Position numbers and translations under genes: made by a program
Shown here: one piece after another, positions 42,721 through 54,600 of the stretch
How positions within the stretch are numbered: the stretch's first letter is position 1
Layout of the letters: each line of letters starts with the position of its first letter
Source of the DNA: Agelas oroides
Taxonomy: Eukaryota > Porifera > Demospongiae > Agelasida > Agelasidae
Length of the DNA stretch: 64,000 nucleotides
Reading direction: 5' to 3'
NCBI GenBank assembly: GCA_949130485.1
Contig: OX422199.1
Coordinates: 3,519,402 to 3,583,401, forward strand
The notes under the pieces: model-generated
What the model was told of the DNA's origin: nothing
Databases searched by the model: none
Seen by the model: the letters and a program-made list of their open reading frames with translations, nothing else

Positions 42721-45394
42721 GTGAGTACTTGAGCCGTTTTCGAGTTATCGTCGTTTGACAAGCGCGCAATATATGCAATACAGCAAAAGCCGTATAACTT
42801 CACCAAAACACGCTAAAAGCTTATTTAAGCGCCCAGGCTTCATATAGTTACCCAAAAGCCACGCGGAAGACAGCTAAACGCAAAAGTGTGCGGTAGCAAA
42901 AGTGCCATTCGGCGCCATCCTTACATAGAGAGTCTACCGACTCTCTGACTAATACAGTAAGTTTCTCAACTTAAACTTTGATTGAAAGGATGAAGCATTA
43001 GCAACAACATGTGGAAGCTCATTCCACAGAAATTTACAAAAAAGGAGTACCTAAAAGCATTTATTCGTGACTGTCTACAAAACAGAGTGAGGTTATGAGA
43101 TCTAGTACAAGAGGCTCTGGTAAAGTGTAAATAATCACTGAAGTGAATACAGTCCAGCTTGTGAATTATTTTATACACCTGACAACAAATGAGGAACTGC
43201 CTTCTCAGTTTTAATGTGAAGCTCATCACAGATCTTCTCGTATGGCTTAGACGATTGTGGGTCCCAGGATGCTCCTATCCATGCATCTATAGCAGCTCTT
43301 CGTTGTACCTTTTCAAGAGTCTCACAATCCTTTTGTTGGTAAGGATTCCACACTGGGGCACAATACTCTAAGTGTGGTATAACAAGAGCAGTATAGGCTC
43401 TTTTCTTGGCATTCTTGGTGCAGCCATACATTGTCCGTCTGAGTAGGTTCAATGCCCGGTTAGCTTTAGCAGTAGCTTCCGCATTATGTACCCCATTTCA
43501 ACTTAGAGTCTATTCTGACTCCTAGATACTTGAAAGTGTCCACCCACTCCAGTGTAACATTGTTCAGCCTGTAGGTGTGTGTAGGTGGTTTTCTCTTATT
43601 TGAGATGCAAATGGCCTTACATTTACTGAGGTTCAAGGCAAGCTGCCACTTTTGGGTCCAGGTGTACAATCTTGAGAGATCTCCTTGCAAGATAAGGCAA
43701 TCAATAGTGTTTGAGATTTGATGATAGATCGCACAGTCATCTGCAAAAAGCTTAGTTGGTGAGGCAAGGTTATCACTGATGTCATTAATGTACACCAGGA
43801 ACAACAAGGGTCCCAATATAGACCCTTGTGGAACTCCAGAGGTCACTTTGGTCCATGCTGACGGACATCCATTGCACACAACCCGCTGCTGTCGATCAGT
43901 CAGGAAGGCTCTGATCCATCTTTGCAACTCTCCTCTCACTCTGATGTGGTCTAGTTTTAGGAGCAGTCTTTGGTGTGGGACTGAGTCGAAGGCCTTGGCA
44001 AAGTCTAGGAAGATTATATGTGAACTAGCCCCATTATCAAGGGTCCTAGCCAACTGGTGGATAGTCTCCAGAAGTTGGGTCTGACAGGAGTGGGCTTGGC
44101 GGAAGCCATGCTGGCATTGATTAAGCTTGTCATTATCGTTCAAGGATTTAACAAGTCTCCTCTGGATAAGACGCTCCATCACTTTGATCACTAGGCTGGT
44201 GAGGCTCACTGGACGGTAGTTCTTTGGGGCATGCTTGTCACCTTTCTTAAATACAGGGGTAATTATTTGCCCTAGTCCAGTCACGTGGCAGCCTTCCTGA
44301 TTTCAGACTTGCATTAAAAATGTTAAGGAGGGGCTCAGCAATCCAGGGAGCACCTTCTCTGAGGAGTCTACCGGGGATTTTGTCAGGCCCACTAGCTTTA
44401 GTGGGATCAAACCTGCAGAGCTCTTCGTACACTTCATTCTCAGTTAGCACCACTTCCTCAATCCTGGCTTCACTCCTGGATGCACCAAGCTCCTCCTCCA
44501 AACTTCCTAAGCAGAATGTGTCTTCATGAGTGAACACAGAACTGAAGTATTCACTGAACACCTGAGCCTTCTCTGTTCCAGATGACAGCACTTTGCCACC
44601 ATGGTGCAAGTCTGGTATTGCAGAATGGTGCCCCCTCATATTTTTCAGCCATCTCCAAAATGGTCTTTGATCACAGGCCAGATCCTTGGTGATCAATTTG
44701 AGGTGTTCCTTGTGATCCTTCCTAGTGAGGTCACGGACCCTGTTACTGATGTCTCTATACTTCCTAAAATCTTTGTCTTTCTGTGATCATTTGGCTAATT
44801 TGAAAGCATGCCTTTTCTTTCGAATCATGTGTAGAGTTTCTTCACTAAGCCAGTTCATCCGCTTCTTTGGACGAAGAGTCACTATTGGTAAACACTCATC
44901 TGCTGCTGAGAGCAATAGGTCCCTGAACTTCAACCAGTCCTCATCAACACTCCCTCCTGAGCAGCAGTTCCATGGGATTGCAGCCAGGAGGTCCCTAAAC
45001 TGATTGAAGTCAGCTTTCTTGAAGTTGTACACTTTCCTCTTGGATCTCTGAGCAGCCTGTCCACCAACCTCAACTAGAAAGTCTACTGCGTCATGGTCTC
45101 CACCAGAAAGGTTATCCACAACTTCCACCTTTTGGACCCTGTCTGGGCAGTTTGTCAACAGCGGATCCAACACATTTCCGTGACGTGTTAGTTCAAGCAC
45201 TAGTTGTTGCAGTGAGTGATCTAAGACTAGGTCACATAGTTTGTTGGCAACTCCTGACGAGGTTGTACTGGATATGTTTGTCCAGTTGGTGTGTGGTACA
45301 TTGAAGTCTCCACACAATATGACCGGACAAGACACAGGGATGCATGCTAGAGAATGCTCCAACTGGGAGAGGTAGTCACTGGAAGAACTGGGAG

Positions 45395-45571
45395 ATCATG
45401 GACAATACATATAGAATCTTCAGAAGAGATCGAAATCGGCAAGGAGGAGGAGTTATGCTCTTGACAAGGAGTACCATCCTGGCAGGCATGACCTTGAATC
45501 GAACTGTGAATTGCTTTGGGTTGAGCTGATGCTATCTGCCAAGAGGATCCTCATTGGAGTTTTCTATCACC
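45395..45571 (+). other. 177-bp inverted segment within the LINE endonuclease domain
   Basis: Surrounding LINE sequence is coding on the minus strand. This segment is coding on the plus strand: it reads IMDNTYRIFRRDRNRQGGGV ... AKRILIGVFYHP, which is the endonuclease part that should lie between ILDSE and PSSSSDYLSQLEHSL. Its length is 59 codons, so both junctions would be in frame in the original orientation. This is a clean post-insertion inversion. Confidence 0.85.
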
Positions 45572-45987
45572 CTCAGAATCCAGGATATCTTCTCCCAGGA
45601 ATGTCTCCGTCACAGCCAGTACATCCAGATTTTCACTCTCCAATACAGCTCTCAGCTGTAGCCTCTTGTTGACGATACTCCTTGCATTGAGAGAACGACA
45701 CCTCAAGCTATTGGGGTGGTTTACATGGTTGACCACTGAATCACCTATCTTGTTCATTGTTGTGGACCTGCACGATGAAAGCTCAAAGAGGCTGCTGGAC
45801 AGGGATGGCACTCGCAGCACCCAGGGCACAGCCATGGGTCATCACAACCACCTAGGCGCTCACCAGTACTCTCGTTTGTTCATGTGAGCACACCCAGGGT
45901 GACCACCTGTTAGCTACACAAGTCACACTGGATTCCCAGGACCCTCACCTCTGACGAGCATGCCACACACGGGTGATCCATGTATGC

Positions 45988-46011
45988 AGGACCTGGGTTT
46001 GAGTGCACGTC
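45988..46011 (-). other. 2A-like peptide motif (DVHSNPGP) in the LINE leader
   Basis: The motif is preceded by LLLSG and matches the D-V/I-x-x-N-P-G-P signature of ribosome-skipping 2A-like peptides, which are known near the start of CR1-type ORFs. The usual Glu at position 3 is His, which may reduce activity. Confidence 0.6.
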
Positions 46012-46589
46012 GCCCGACAGGAGCAGATTTCGCGGTGGCCCGCCTGACCAGTTTGCTTGTTCTTCCATTTGACGCCCACCCGCTTTCCTTGTCTTCACCA
46101 GGACCGCTTCCTTCGCAAGCCTCCCGTCACGAGCTCCCCACCTTCCACCTCACGTATAGGTCTACTCCCCTTTCCATCACAAAAGCTAAACAAACCAATA
46201 CACTACAAGAAACAACAGAGCCCACTTTCGCACATAGACGCCATTTTGTGTACCCGGTCTAATTTTTGTCAAGAAGGAATAGCCTTACTGGAAGCGACAA
46301 AGGCATGAAGGCCTGAGAAGTTTCTACGTCGTCGGTCGCGTACGCCATTAGCCACGCCCACCCAGAAGGCCGTGGATAAATTTTTGTCAAGACGTGTCAT
46401 GAATCAGGTAAACGACTTGAGCAACTCTCTTCAGTATGATGAACAGCTTCTCCAGTGGATAGTCAAGGGGATAACGTAAAGTATACTAACGAACGCTGGG
46501 GAAAGTTTGTATACCGCGAAACGTGATAAGCGGCAAAATTTGGGCTTACAACAACTCGCCATCCGTCAGCATAATTTTTCGTGTTTACA

Positions 46590-49500
46590 AGTTTTTTTTT
46601 GTTTTTTTTTTTTTTAAGTGGCAAAGGAAAAGGAGGAGAGACTATACAAAACAAAAACAAATTAGGAATGTCAAGGTACAGGTTTTTGAGAATAGAATCA
46701 GTTTGAGGGGTAATTGAAACAAAATATTAAACACTGTGCTCCACATGGAGCTCAGCTTCAGAAGTGACGAGGGTGATGGGAGAGTTTCTGGTTGGGTGTC
46801 CAGGGGATGAACGGGTGCCTCGAATGCAACGGATCGCAGACCTCAGTAGAGAAAAGACAAGACGGCAGTTTAACCATGACATTGTTTGTCCATATGAGTT
46901 TCCCCATTTGTTAGCCAGCAAAGATGCTAGGCGTTGGTAAAACACTCTGGTGCTGCTTGCCATACCTCCAGTTGCGGAGAAGATTAGCGGTGTGAATGAT
47001 GAGTGCTCCACTTCAAGGATTCTCCTCTCATAGGCATTCTTCTTCTCTCTCTCATGTTTCTTGTACGTGTTAGGCAGCGGGCAGTTACTGTTAGAAGGTG
47101 CATGGGGATTGAACACTCTCACATCACAAAGAGTTCTTTCATGTCTTCCCCCCCAAAAGCCGTTTACAGCGATGTCCAGCCGAGCTCCATCCTGGGTATT
47201 GGTGGAATTTAAGCTGAAGGTTTCAGTTGATAAAGGTTGTAGGTCTGGTTCTGTGCTGACTTCGTGGCACACTTCTGTGAGTAAATTGGCGGTGAGGTCC
47301 CTAATCTTGTTGTGTCGTAGAATTGGGAAACCGCCTCTAGGACAGGTAATGGCATGGTCAATTGTGAATTTGGTGCTACATTCACAATTTGAAGGTGTTC
47401 GACTCAAACCAGCCGTACCTCAGGGCAATTGCATCACGGAATGCTCCTTTGTGCAGTTCGAACCCAAAATCTGCTATTGGTAAAGTGGTTAGCCAGCTGG
47501 AAGCTCCCCTTTCTGAGGCTAGCTCTATAGACCTTTTCAATACTTCTGGTAAGTCACTCTTCAGTCTGTCCATGGCTTGTGTGGCTTGTTGCCGTCTCAG
47601 ACTCTGGATTTCTGCTTTGGCGGACATCTGCGAGGATACATGGTCATAAGTATATTGAAACTCATGGGTCAGTATGGCTTGCTTCAGGGGGTTTGAAATC
47701 TTCTCGGAGGCATCATAGGTGCCATCAGAGGTGTCACATGGGTTTGGGATTGCCGAGCCTCCGAATCTGGCTGGAAGGGAAAAAAGATGACGCTCCACAT
47801 TGTTTGGGGGTGGTCTGTCAGTTAGTGTTGGGACAAGTTTTTCTCTGATCACATCCTCCATAGGTTGGAGCAGATGACTAATGAAGGGTGTGGTTCTAGT
47901 AACATAAGACCAGTTGGAACTCAGTCCCTTCGTAAGTGCTGAATAAGCAGCATGTGGCTGTGATTTGGCAAAATCAGTGAGGACTTCCAGCTCACTTGAC
48001 CATTGATCTACTTGGTCACACACAAAGGATTCAACATACTCACTGCAACCAATGGGAGCACCCAAATAGGGCCGGCCTCTTGTGGTGATCTGAATTCCAG
48101 TCCCCTCAAAAGTAGTTTGAGCACGGGAGAGGTGCTTGTCTTTGGTGATCAGCCATGTCTTTGCAGTATTTGGGAAGTAGCCATAGCCAGGGCCGAGTTT
48201 CAGGAGTTGACTCCACCACTCTCGTATCTGATGAATATTTCCCATGGATGCAGCATCGTCTGCATACCATATCTGGGTCACTTCCTGAGAGAGCCTCTTG
48301 ATCAGTGGGACTGTTGCTATTGCATAGATAGCCATTGCTAGGGGATCTCCCTGAGTGGTGCCTTCTTTTGACTCGAATACTTCACCTCCTACAAAGGGAT
48401 TGATTTTCTGTCGATAGATGTTAATTACAGGTGTAGCAAAAAGTGGACACAACGTTCGGATGTTTCTCATGGCTGTTTGACGGTTCAGACAATTAAAGGC
48501 ATTGGTGGCATCAACCAAGAGGATAGCTTCACATTCATCATCATTAAAAAAGTGGCGGACAGCATGTATGGCAGCCTCACATCCTGCAGTCTGGCCAGCA
48601 CAGAGTTGCAGGGTACCCGTCATGTCAAGGATATCAGATCTCAGAGTCATCATGATCGCCTTGGCGATGATTCGTCTTGCTGTGTCCCCCACACCAATTG
48701 GTCAAACACCTGACTTCTTGTCAAGTGCAACTAGACGTGAAGCCAGAAAAGGGGCCAGATTAGCTGGATCGACAAACTCTGTGCACAAACGTTTCGCTAC
48801 TCCAGCAAGTGATTGGCACAGGTCTCTGGAAATGGAGTCATAACACGTGCATAGGCTTCTCCACATTCGAGCGTCATGTCCAGATGGACCAGCAGAACCA
48901 GATGTTCTTAGGGTGGCAGTTCTGATCAGGTTGGAATCTATGGAGTCGAAAATGACTGGGTGTGTTGGTGGAATCACATCCTGAATCAGGGAGTCAGGAT
49001 GTGCTGGTTGACCAGGTGGATGCTTTTCCAACAGGACATCTTTCACATATTTAACATCGCCAGATCCTTAGGGTATTAGATCATCCAGGTTCAAAGTTCC
49101 CCCTCTCTCATTGCCTTTCAGAAGCTCCAATGCCTCCTTGGTTCTACCATGGTACATCCTCTCCGCAAATGTGGTGGCTGCTGATGCTCTTGGTTGTTTC
49201 TTTGGGTGTGATTTAGGCCTCCGTGCCTGAATGGCTCTCCCTTCGAGAAGAAGGTCCATTAGTTTCCCCTCGCGCCATAATGGCATTCTTCTTTCTATAC
49301 AGGCTATGTGGTCCCAACTTTTTGATGCTCTAGACGGCTTTTGTAGCAATAGATGTGGTAGTATGACAGTTGCCTTTAGAGCTACGCTTTCCAAAGCAGA
49401 AGATGACGCATATGCAGAGTACAGTCGAGTTAGTTCTGCTACAACAGACTTCCAGCCTTGCCACTTGGAAGCTTAAAAAGGTTTGGTTTCCAATAGACCA

Positions 49501-49985
49501 CTTCATGATAGCAGTCGTCTAGTTCTTGTATGAAGTGCTCTGTTCCACAGTTTCCCCACAAAAAAGTGGGCCTTTGTGATGGGATGAAGTTTGGAAGTTT
49601 AGAGATTTCGTCTGGGCTGTGGCTGGCTGGGTGAGCACTTTGTGTAGAGGTAGTGTTACCTTCAGTGGAACTTGGATTTGGTGGACTATCTCTAGGTAGG
49701 AAGGATGAACAAAGCGATGTCACCATGGTTGAAGTAGCCTCGGATGCATTGGGTTGACTAGCAGGTTGAGTAACTCATGGCTGAGCATTGGCGTCGGTGG
49801 CGCTAGTAATTTGGGAGTTGCTCTGGCAAACAGCGTTTTGGCATTGTCCCAGACGGCATGGCAGACAACTGTCACAGGTCTTCTTTGCCTTTACACAGGC
49901 ACAGTTCCTACAATGCCCAGTTCTATTACATCTACAGCACACCATCACGTCCAGCATGTAGTGCGCTCCAAGCTTTACAGCTTAT
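46590..49985 (-). mobile_element. Non-LTR-type retroelement with RT and restriction-like endonuclease, degenerate
   Basis: Minus strand, N to C: a Cys-rich region (CCRCNRTGHC, CACVKAKKTCDSC, RLGQCQN) near 49957-49775; a long N-terminal domain; RT with LLVDATNAFNCLNR, GTTQGDPLAMAIYAI and WYADDAASMG; then a C-terminal CxC...HxxxC motif (CECSTKFTIDHAITC), RHNKIRDLT, GARLDIAVNGFW and CDVRVFNP, which form a PD-(D/E)xK-like endonuclease. RT followed by such a nuclease is the R2/NeSL/CRE arrangement. A poly-A tail (T-run at 46590-46616 on plus) marks the 3' end. Damage: in-frame stops TGA near 49772, TAA near 49068 and TGA near 48700, and frameshifts near 49440 and 47400. The core RT frame of 436 codons is still open (48692-47382). 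Confidence 0.82.
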
Positions 49986-50107
49986 GACTGAAAATTTACG
50001 CAGTAGCCCCCTCCAGTGACTGTTGAACTTTATCCATGGAAAGGATACTGTGCGAGTGAATCGTCCCGAACCACTGCTCTTAGACTACACGTTATTTTCT
50101 GTTGCAG

Positions 50108-50179
50108 GGCATCAAGGTTTGTTACACAAAGAGTAATCACCCTGCAGTATTTTTTGCACGTGCACTTTGGTGGCTTGGG
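50108..50179 (+). CDS. Predicted second coding exon of the gene starting at 42583
   Basis: A strong acceptor (TTATTTTCTGTTGCAG) is followed by a phase-0 frame, GIKVCYTKSNHPAVFFARAL then WWLG, ending at a possible donor GGG|GTGTAT. The phase agrees with the donor at 42720, so the two would join in frame. Beyond 50179 the frame stays open to a TAA at 50294 but becomes T-rich and less protein-like. No further exon was found before receptor D, so the gene may be truncated or this link may be wrong. Confidence 0.35.
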
Positions 50180-50480
50180 GTGTATTTTTTTTTTTACTTG
50201 TGTAATTTTAAATTGGTTGATGGAAAGTCTGAATCAGCTTTTCTTCTTTTCTTCATGGAATGTGCACACTGTCACAAATTAACTGTCACAAACTAAAACT
50301 ATACTTCACAGCGCATGAGTCCACAGCTGTTCATAGTAAAAGATGCTATTTCAGTTGTGCAAGTGAATAAGATGCTAGCTACTGTGAATCTTGCTTAATA
50401 ACATACATTTCAACTGTTCATTCATGCAACTAAAGTAACAAACCTCTGGTCAACAACATTTCTCATCTTGGAGTGATATA
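50180..50480. other. Intergenic, no gene recognised
   Basis: AT-rich DNA. No feature beyond the possible readthrough of the exon at 50108. Confidence 0.4.
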
Positions 50481-50733
50481 CTGTAAAATCGGGATATTAA
50501 GCACCGGTGTCTATTTTCGAAATTAGCAGACCGAATGGGTGCTTATTTTCGAGGGGTGCTTATTTTCATAGCTTGCTTACAATCGGAGATAAATACCTGC
50601 GAAAGTTAGCCGCTAGTCGAATCAGCAATCCGCTTCCGTTTTGCGCGTAACGCAGGTGCTTATTTATGTGGGGCGCCTATTTTTGTATGGGTGCTTATTT
50701 TGTGTGGGTGCCTATTATCCCGATTATACGGTA
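50481..50733. mobile_element. TA-flanked MITE, 253 bp
   Basis: Inverted ends TACTGTAAAATCGGGATA and the complement of TACCGTATAATCGGGATAAT. Inside, several GGGTGCTTATTTT units lie near each end, facing inwards and in tandem. Non-coding. Confidence 0.75.
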
Positions 50734-51626
50734 GCCAGACAATGTGAATGCTGCATGGACTCTGAGTATTCATAGGACACAAGACCACCAAAGGAGACCA
50801 GACGTATATTAGTACCATTACCACACAGTACATGGTTGCCATGGTATAGCTTCATGTTTACAGTCAGTGGCTATATTTTGGCTATCAGATTTGTAAAAAA
50901 ATAATTATATATGAAGGCTGTGTGACTAACTTTGCATAATATATATAATCTAAGAGGGCACTATGTTGTTGTGACCAACAATTTGTCATTTTAGTTGCAT
51001 CAACAAACAGTTTAAATGTGCAGAGATACTTTTGTGAGAATTCTTGTATTCCTTAGAGCACTGTAGCTTCTGTGGGACAAATATTGATCATCCACGTTCA
51101 ACTGAAACAACATATACATTTGCTCATAACAACATTTCTGTTTTTACTGTAATATAATTATATACATTCATGGAATTTGTGTTTGTGCCAGACACCAGGG
51201 GTGTTATATTTAAACAGGCATGGGAACATTCCCCTTTTATGCAGTGAAAAAGTTTCAGTGGAGTGCAGTTTGAACTTCAATTACACTTTCTAGCAAGTGT
51301 GCATTCTGGACAAAGACTATAAGCTGACTATAAGAAAGGTAAGCTACAAAGTAGTATGTTGGGTTTGTCAGTTCTGCAATTTCTGGTTTGGCCTGCACAT
51401 GGAAGGTTTTTGCATGGTATCGGAAGTGTTAAAATACCCATGCCTTGACTGTAGTTGAAAATTGTAGACAAACAGTTAACAGCCAGTCAAGGGTTCTCTT
51501 TAAAATTTATTCAATCAGTCACTTGAGTTATTATTGTGCCAATTCCCTGTTTTCTGCTGTGCACTCATGTAAAAATAATATCTACAAGTCACAGCTACAA
51601 GTCACATCGTGGAAGTTAAAGCAGGG
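50734..51626. other. Upstream region of gene D
   Basis: 51297-51500 matches DNA upstream of the tail relic (59455-59650) and of B (21220-21390), sharing GGACAAAGACTATAAGCTGACTA and TGACTGTAGTTGAAAATTGTAG. The last 100 bp before the ATG are unlike those of A and B, so D has a different proximal promoter. No other gene. Confidence 0.5.
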
Positions 51627-54600
51627 ATGATGCAAAAGTGGTTCATCCTGTTGTTAGCCACACTGACACTCTGTACAGTGGTTTCTGCTACTGGTGTCCT
51701 CTTTGTCAAGGCCACTGATGAAACTTTTTGTCCACAACAGCCATGTCACACTCTTGAGCACTATGCTCAGAGCTGGCAGCTCTACCTGACCTCCAACACT
51801 GTAGTCCAGTTCTTACCAGGTGAGCACGTTCTTGAGGGAGACTGGAATAAGTTGGCAGTTCACAATGTCTCCAACTTGACACTAATTGGAAGTGACAGTG
51901 TGATCCTTGATAGCTTACCACTGGGTATACCTTTGGCTACAAGCAGAATCAGCTGTAGGAGAGGAGACACATTTTTTTATTTCTACGATGTAACTGGGCT
52001 ACTTGTCACAAAGCTTACATTCTCAGAGTGTGGTGGAGGGAAAGCTACAGTCTTCTTGTACAAAGTGTCTGACCTTGTAGTTGACAGTGTCACAATACAA
52101 AACAGCACTGGGACTGGACTGATAGGTATTAACCTCCAAAGATCATTAATTCATCATTCTGCTTTTGTATTTAATCAAGCCACTAGTGATTTGTATTGTA
52201 GTGGCAATATTATGCTGATGTACATAAAGCACTCAAACATGAATGAAACGTTTACACTGAATATGACCTCTTCATGGATCTTGTTTGGGAATTCCACCAC
52301 CAAAACAGGATGTGTTGGTGGCCTAAGTCTGTCAGTTGATCAGTCCTGCTACAACATGAAGGTACACATCCACAATACCACATTGAAAGCAAATGTAGGT
52401 GGAAATATGTTTCTCGGACTCATTGGTTTTGCAAATGGCATTGTTATCATTGTTGACAGTCACTTTGAAGGTGGGTATGCTTTAGAATTTGGTGGGGGAA
52501 TATTTATGTATACAAGAGACAATGCTCTTCAAGTTTCTCAACATGTTCAGACTAACCTCATGTACATCAACAACACAGATTTTGTGGGAAATAGTGCAGA
52601 GTTTGGAGGAGCAATGGTTTCATTTATAAGTGCAGGCACTGAGCTGTACATTAATGGATCAAAGTTTCAGAACAATGTAGCACATCATGGTGGACACATT
52701 TCTATTTGCTTCCACACTTGTGCAAATATTTCTATCACAATCAACAACAGTGTTTATGCAGATGGGAAAGCTACTTCTGGTCGTGGTGGTGGGGTTGAAG
52801 TGTTGAGTTCATTGCATAGTGAATCACAATGTGCAAAAGCTAATCATGTTTATATTGGTAGCACGCAATTTGTGAGAAATCGAGCAAACTTTTCTGGAGG
52901 TGCAGTGTCCTTATGGGGGTGTACAGGCACTGAGCTATACATTGATGAGTCAGAATTTTACAACAACACAACACCGTTGTATGGTGGCCATATTGCATTG
53001 CATTTAAGCTCAAATTGCATTCACTTTATCGTTGTCAATAACAGTCATTTTGAAAGTGGAAAAGCTCAGACTGGTGGAGGAATTTCAGTGTTTGTTGGTG
53101 GCAGTTGTATATCAGTGAACAGTACCATACATAAATCTGTGTACATCTTGAACAGCAAAGTTTATAAAAATGTTGCTCATGTTGGTGGAGGATTGACAGT
53201 CCAGTTCAACCACACCTGTTTTGCTATTGAAGTTTTAATTCACAATGTATCCATTTCAAGAAATGCAGGAACTAATGACACTGGAGGAAATATTTTCGTG
53301 TCAAATCTCTGCACAGCAGCAAACTCTATAACAATCAGCAGGAGCACTGTGGAGTTTGGCACTAGTCCAGTTGGTGGAGGAATGGCATTCCTAACAGGTG
53401 CTTTTCCAGGATGCCCTGCTTCAATGATAAACCTCAAACCAACTAGCGTCAAGATTGTGGACTCAACCATTCGATACAACACTGCCCGTAAAAGGGGTGG
53501 TGGACTTTACATCTCATTGGGTTCATTTGAGTATTCTTGCTGTGGTGCTCAAGTGGATATTACAAATGTAACATTCTTTAACAACAAAGCTAATACAGTT
53601 TCCTATGGAGTTAATGAAACAGAGACTTCTACAACAGGTGGTAACATTTGTATTGATGATGGTGCAGGACAGTGGTTTAACAATTCAGTCAGGATTCAGA
53701 ACAGCCTGATTGAAGGTGGGGTGGCACAAATGGGAGGGGGGATTTATGTAAACATTGTTATTTACTGCCAGCAAAGCATTGAAATAATCATCTCCAATGC
53801 ACGGTTCATATGTAATCAAACAACTAAGGGCACTCTAGGAGCTTTACTAATGGTTGTAGAGATACCTAACATTTATAACATGACACTGTACTCCATGACA
53901 ACAACCACTTACTTTAACAAACTCACAATCACAGACACTACATTTGATGGACCATGTGGTAATTCTAGCAATGTTAATATTCAGGGTATGGGAGCCATTG
54001 CTCCCTATTTACCTACACAGTACAATGTGGTGTTCATCAACGTCTCGTTCAAAGGACATTCCACAGATCATTCATCCCCACCTACAATTCATTCTCAGCA
54101 GCTCTTTGGTGATCATATTATACTCAACCCTACGCATACTGCTGCAGTTGCATTGTACACAATCCAACCATTAGTGATGCTTTCCTTCATTCCAAATGCA
54201 ACTTTCATTGATTGTGAGTTCTTTGAAAGCGCTGTAGACAGTGGCCTTGCTGCAGAAGGTACCAACGTGTTCTTTGGAGGCAACATAACTTTCAGGGACA
54301 ACAGAGCCATATATGGAGGGGGATTGACACTACTTGATAACTCAATCATGTATCTCACACCAAACACACGTATCACATTCTCTCACAACCACGCTACATA
54401 TGCAGGAGGTGCTATTTATGTACAGTCAGACGGTTATTCTAATTCTCCTGGCAGTCTCAACTGCTTCTATCAGTTTGATGGAATAAACCAAGACATATCT
54501 GACCTGAATATTCAGATTACGTTTGAGAACAACACAGCATATTTTGCTGGCAGTGCACTGTACGGAGGTTTTGTAGACTTCTGTTCAATCACAGTATCTG

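Larger units (their letters stand above)
42930..46240 (-). mobile_element. CR1/L2-like non-LTR retrotransposon, degenerate, with internal inversion
   Basis: Read on the minus strand, in order: a 2A-like segment (LLLSGDVHSNPGP) and a Cys motif (CVACSSE...QCDLCS); an AP-type endonuclease with RSLNARSIVNK, VTETFLGED, GDFNVPHTNW and GGDHDAV; then reverse transcriptase with NYRPVSLTS, AFDSVPHQRLLLKL, SGVPQGSILGPLLF, LFADDCAIY and YLGVRIDSKL; then the C-terminal HLEYCAPVWNPY and LWNELPHVV pieces, ending in TAG at 42949-42951. The order and the NPGP leader fit the CR1/L2 group. Damage: a TGA at 44784-44786, frameshifts near 44270, 43485, 43230 and 43030, and a 177-bp inverted segment. It is not active. 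Confidence 0.88.

Noticed and set aside
51609..51626. Upstream start for D at 51609.
   Set aside because: The codon is GTG. The ATG at 51627 precedes a good signal peptide and matches the family.
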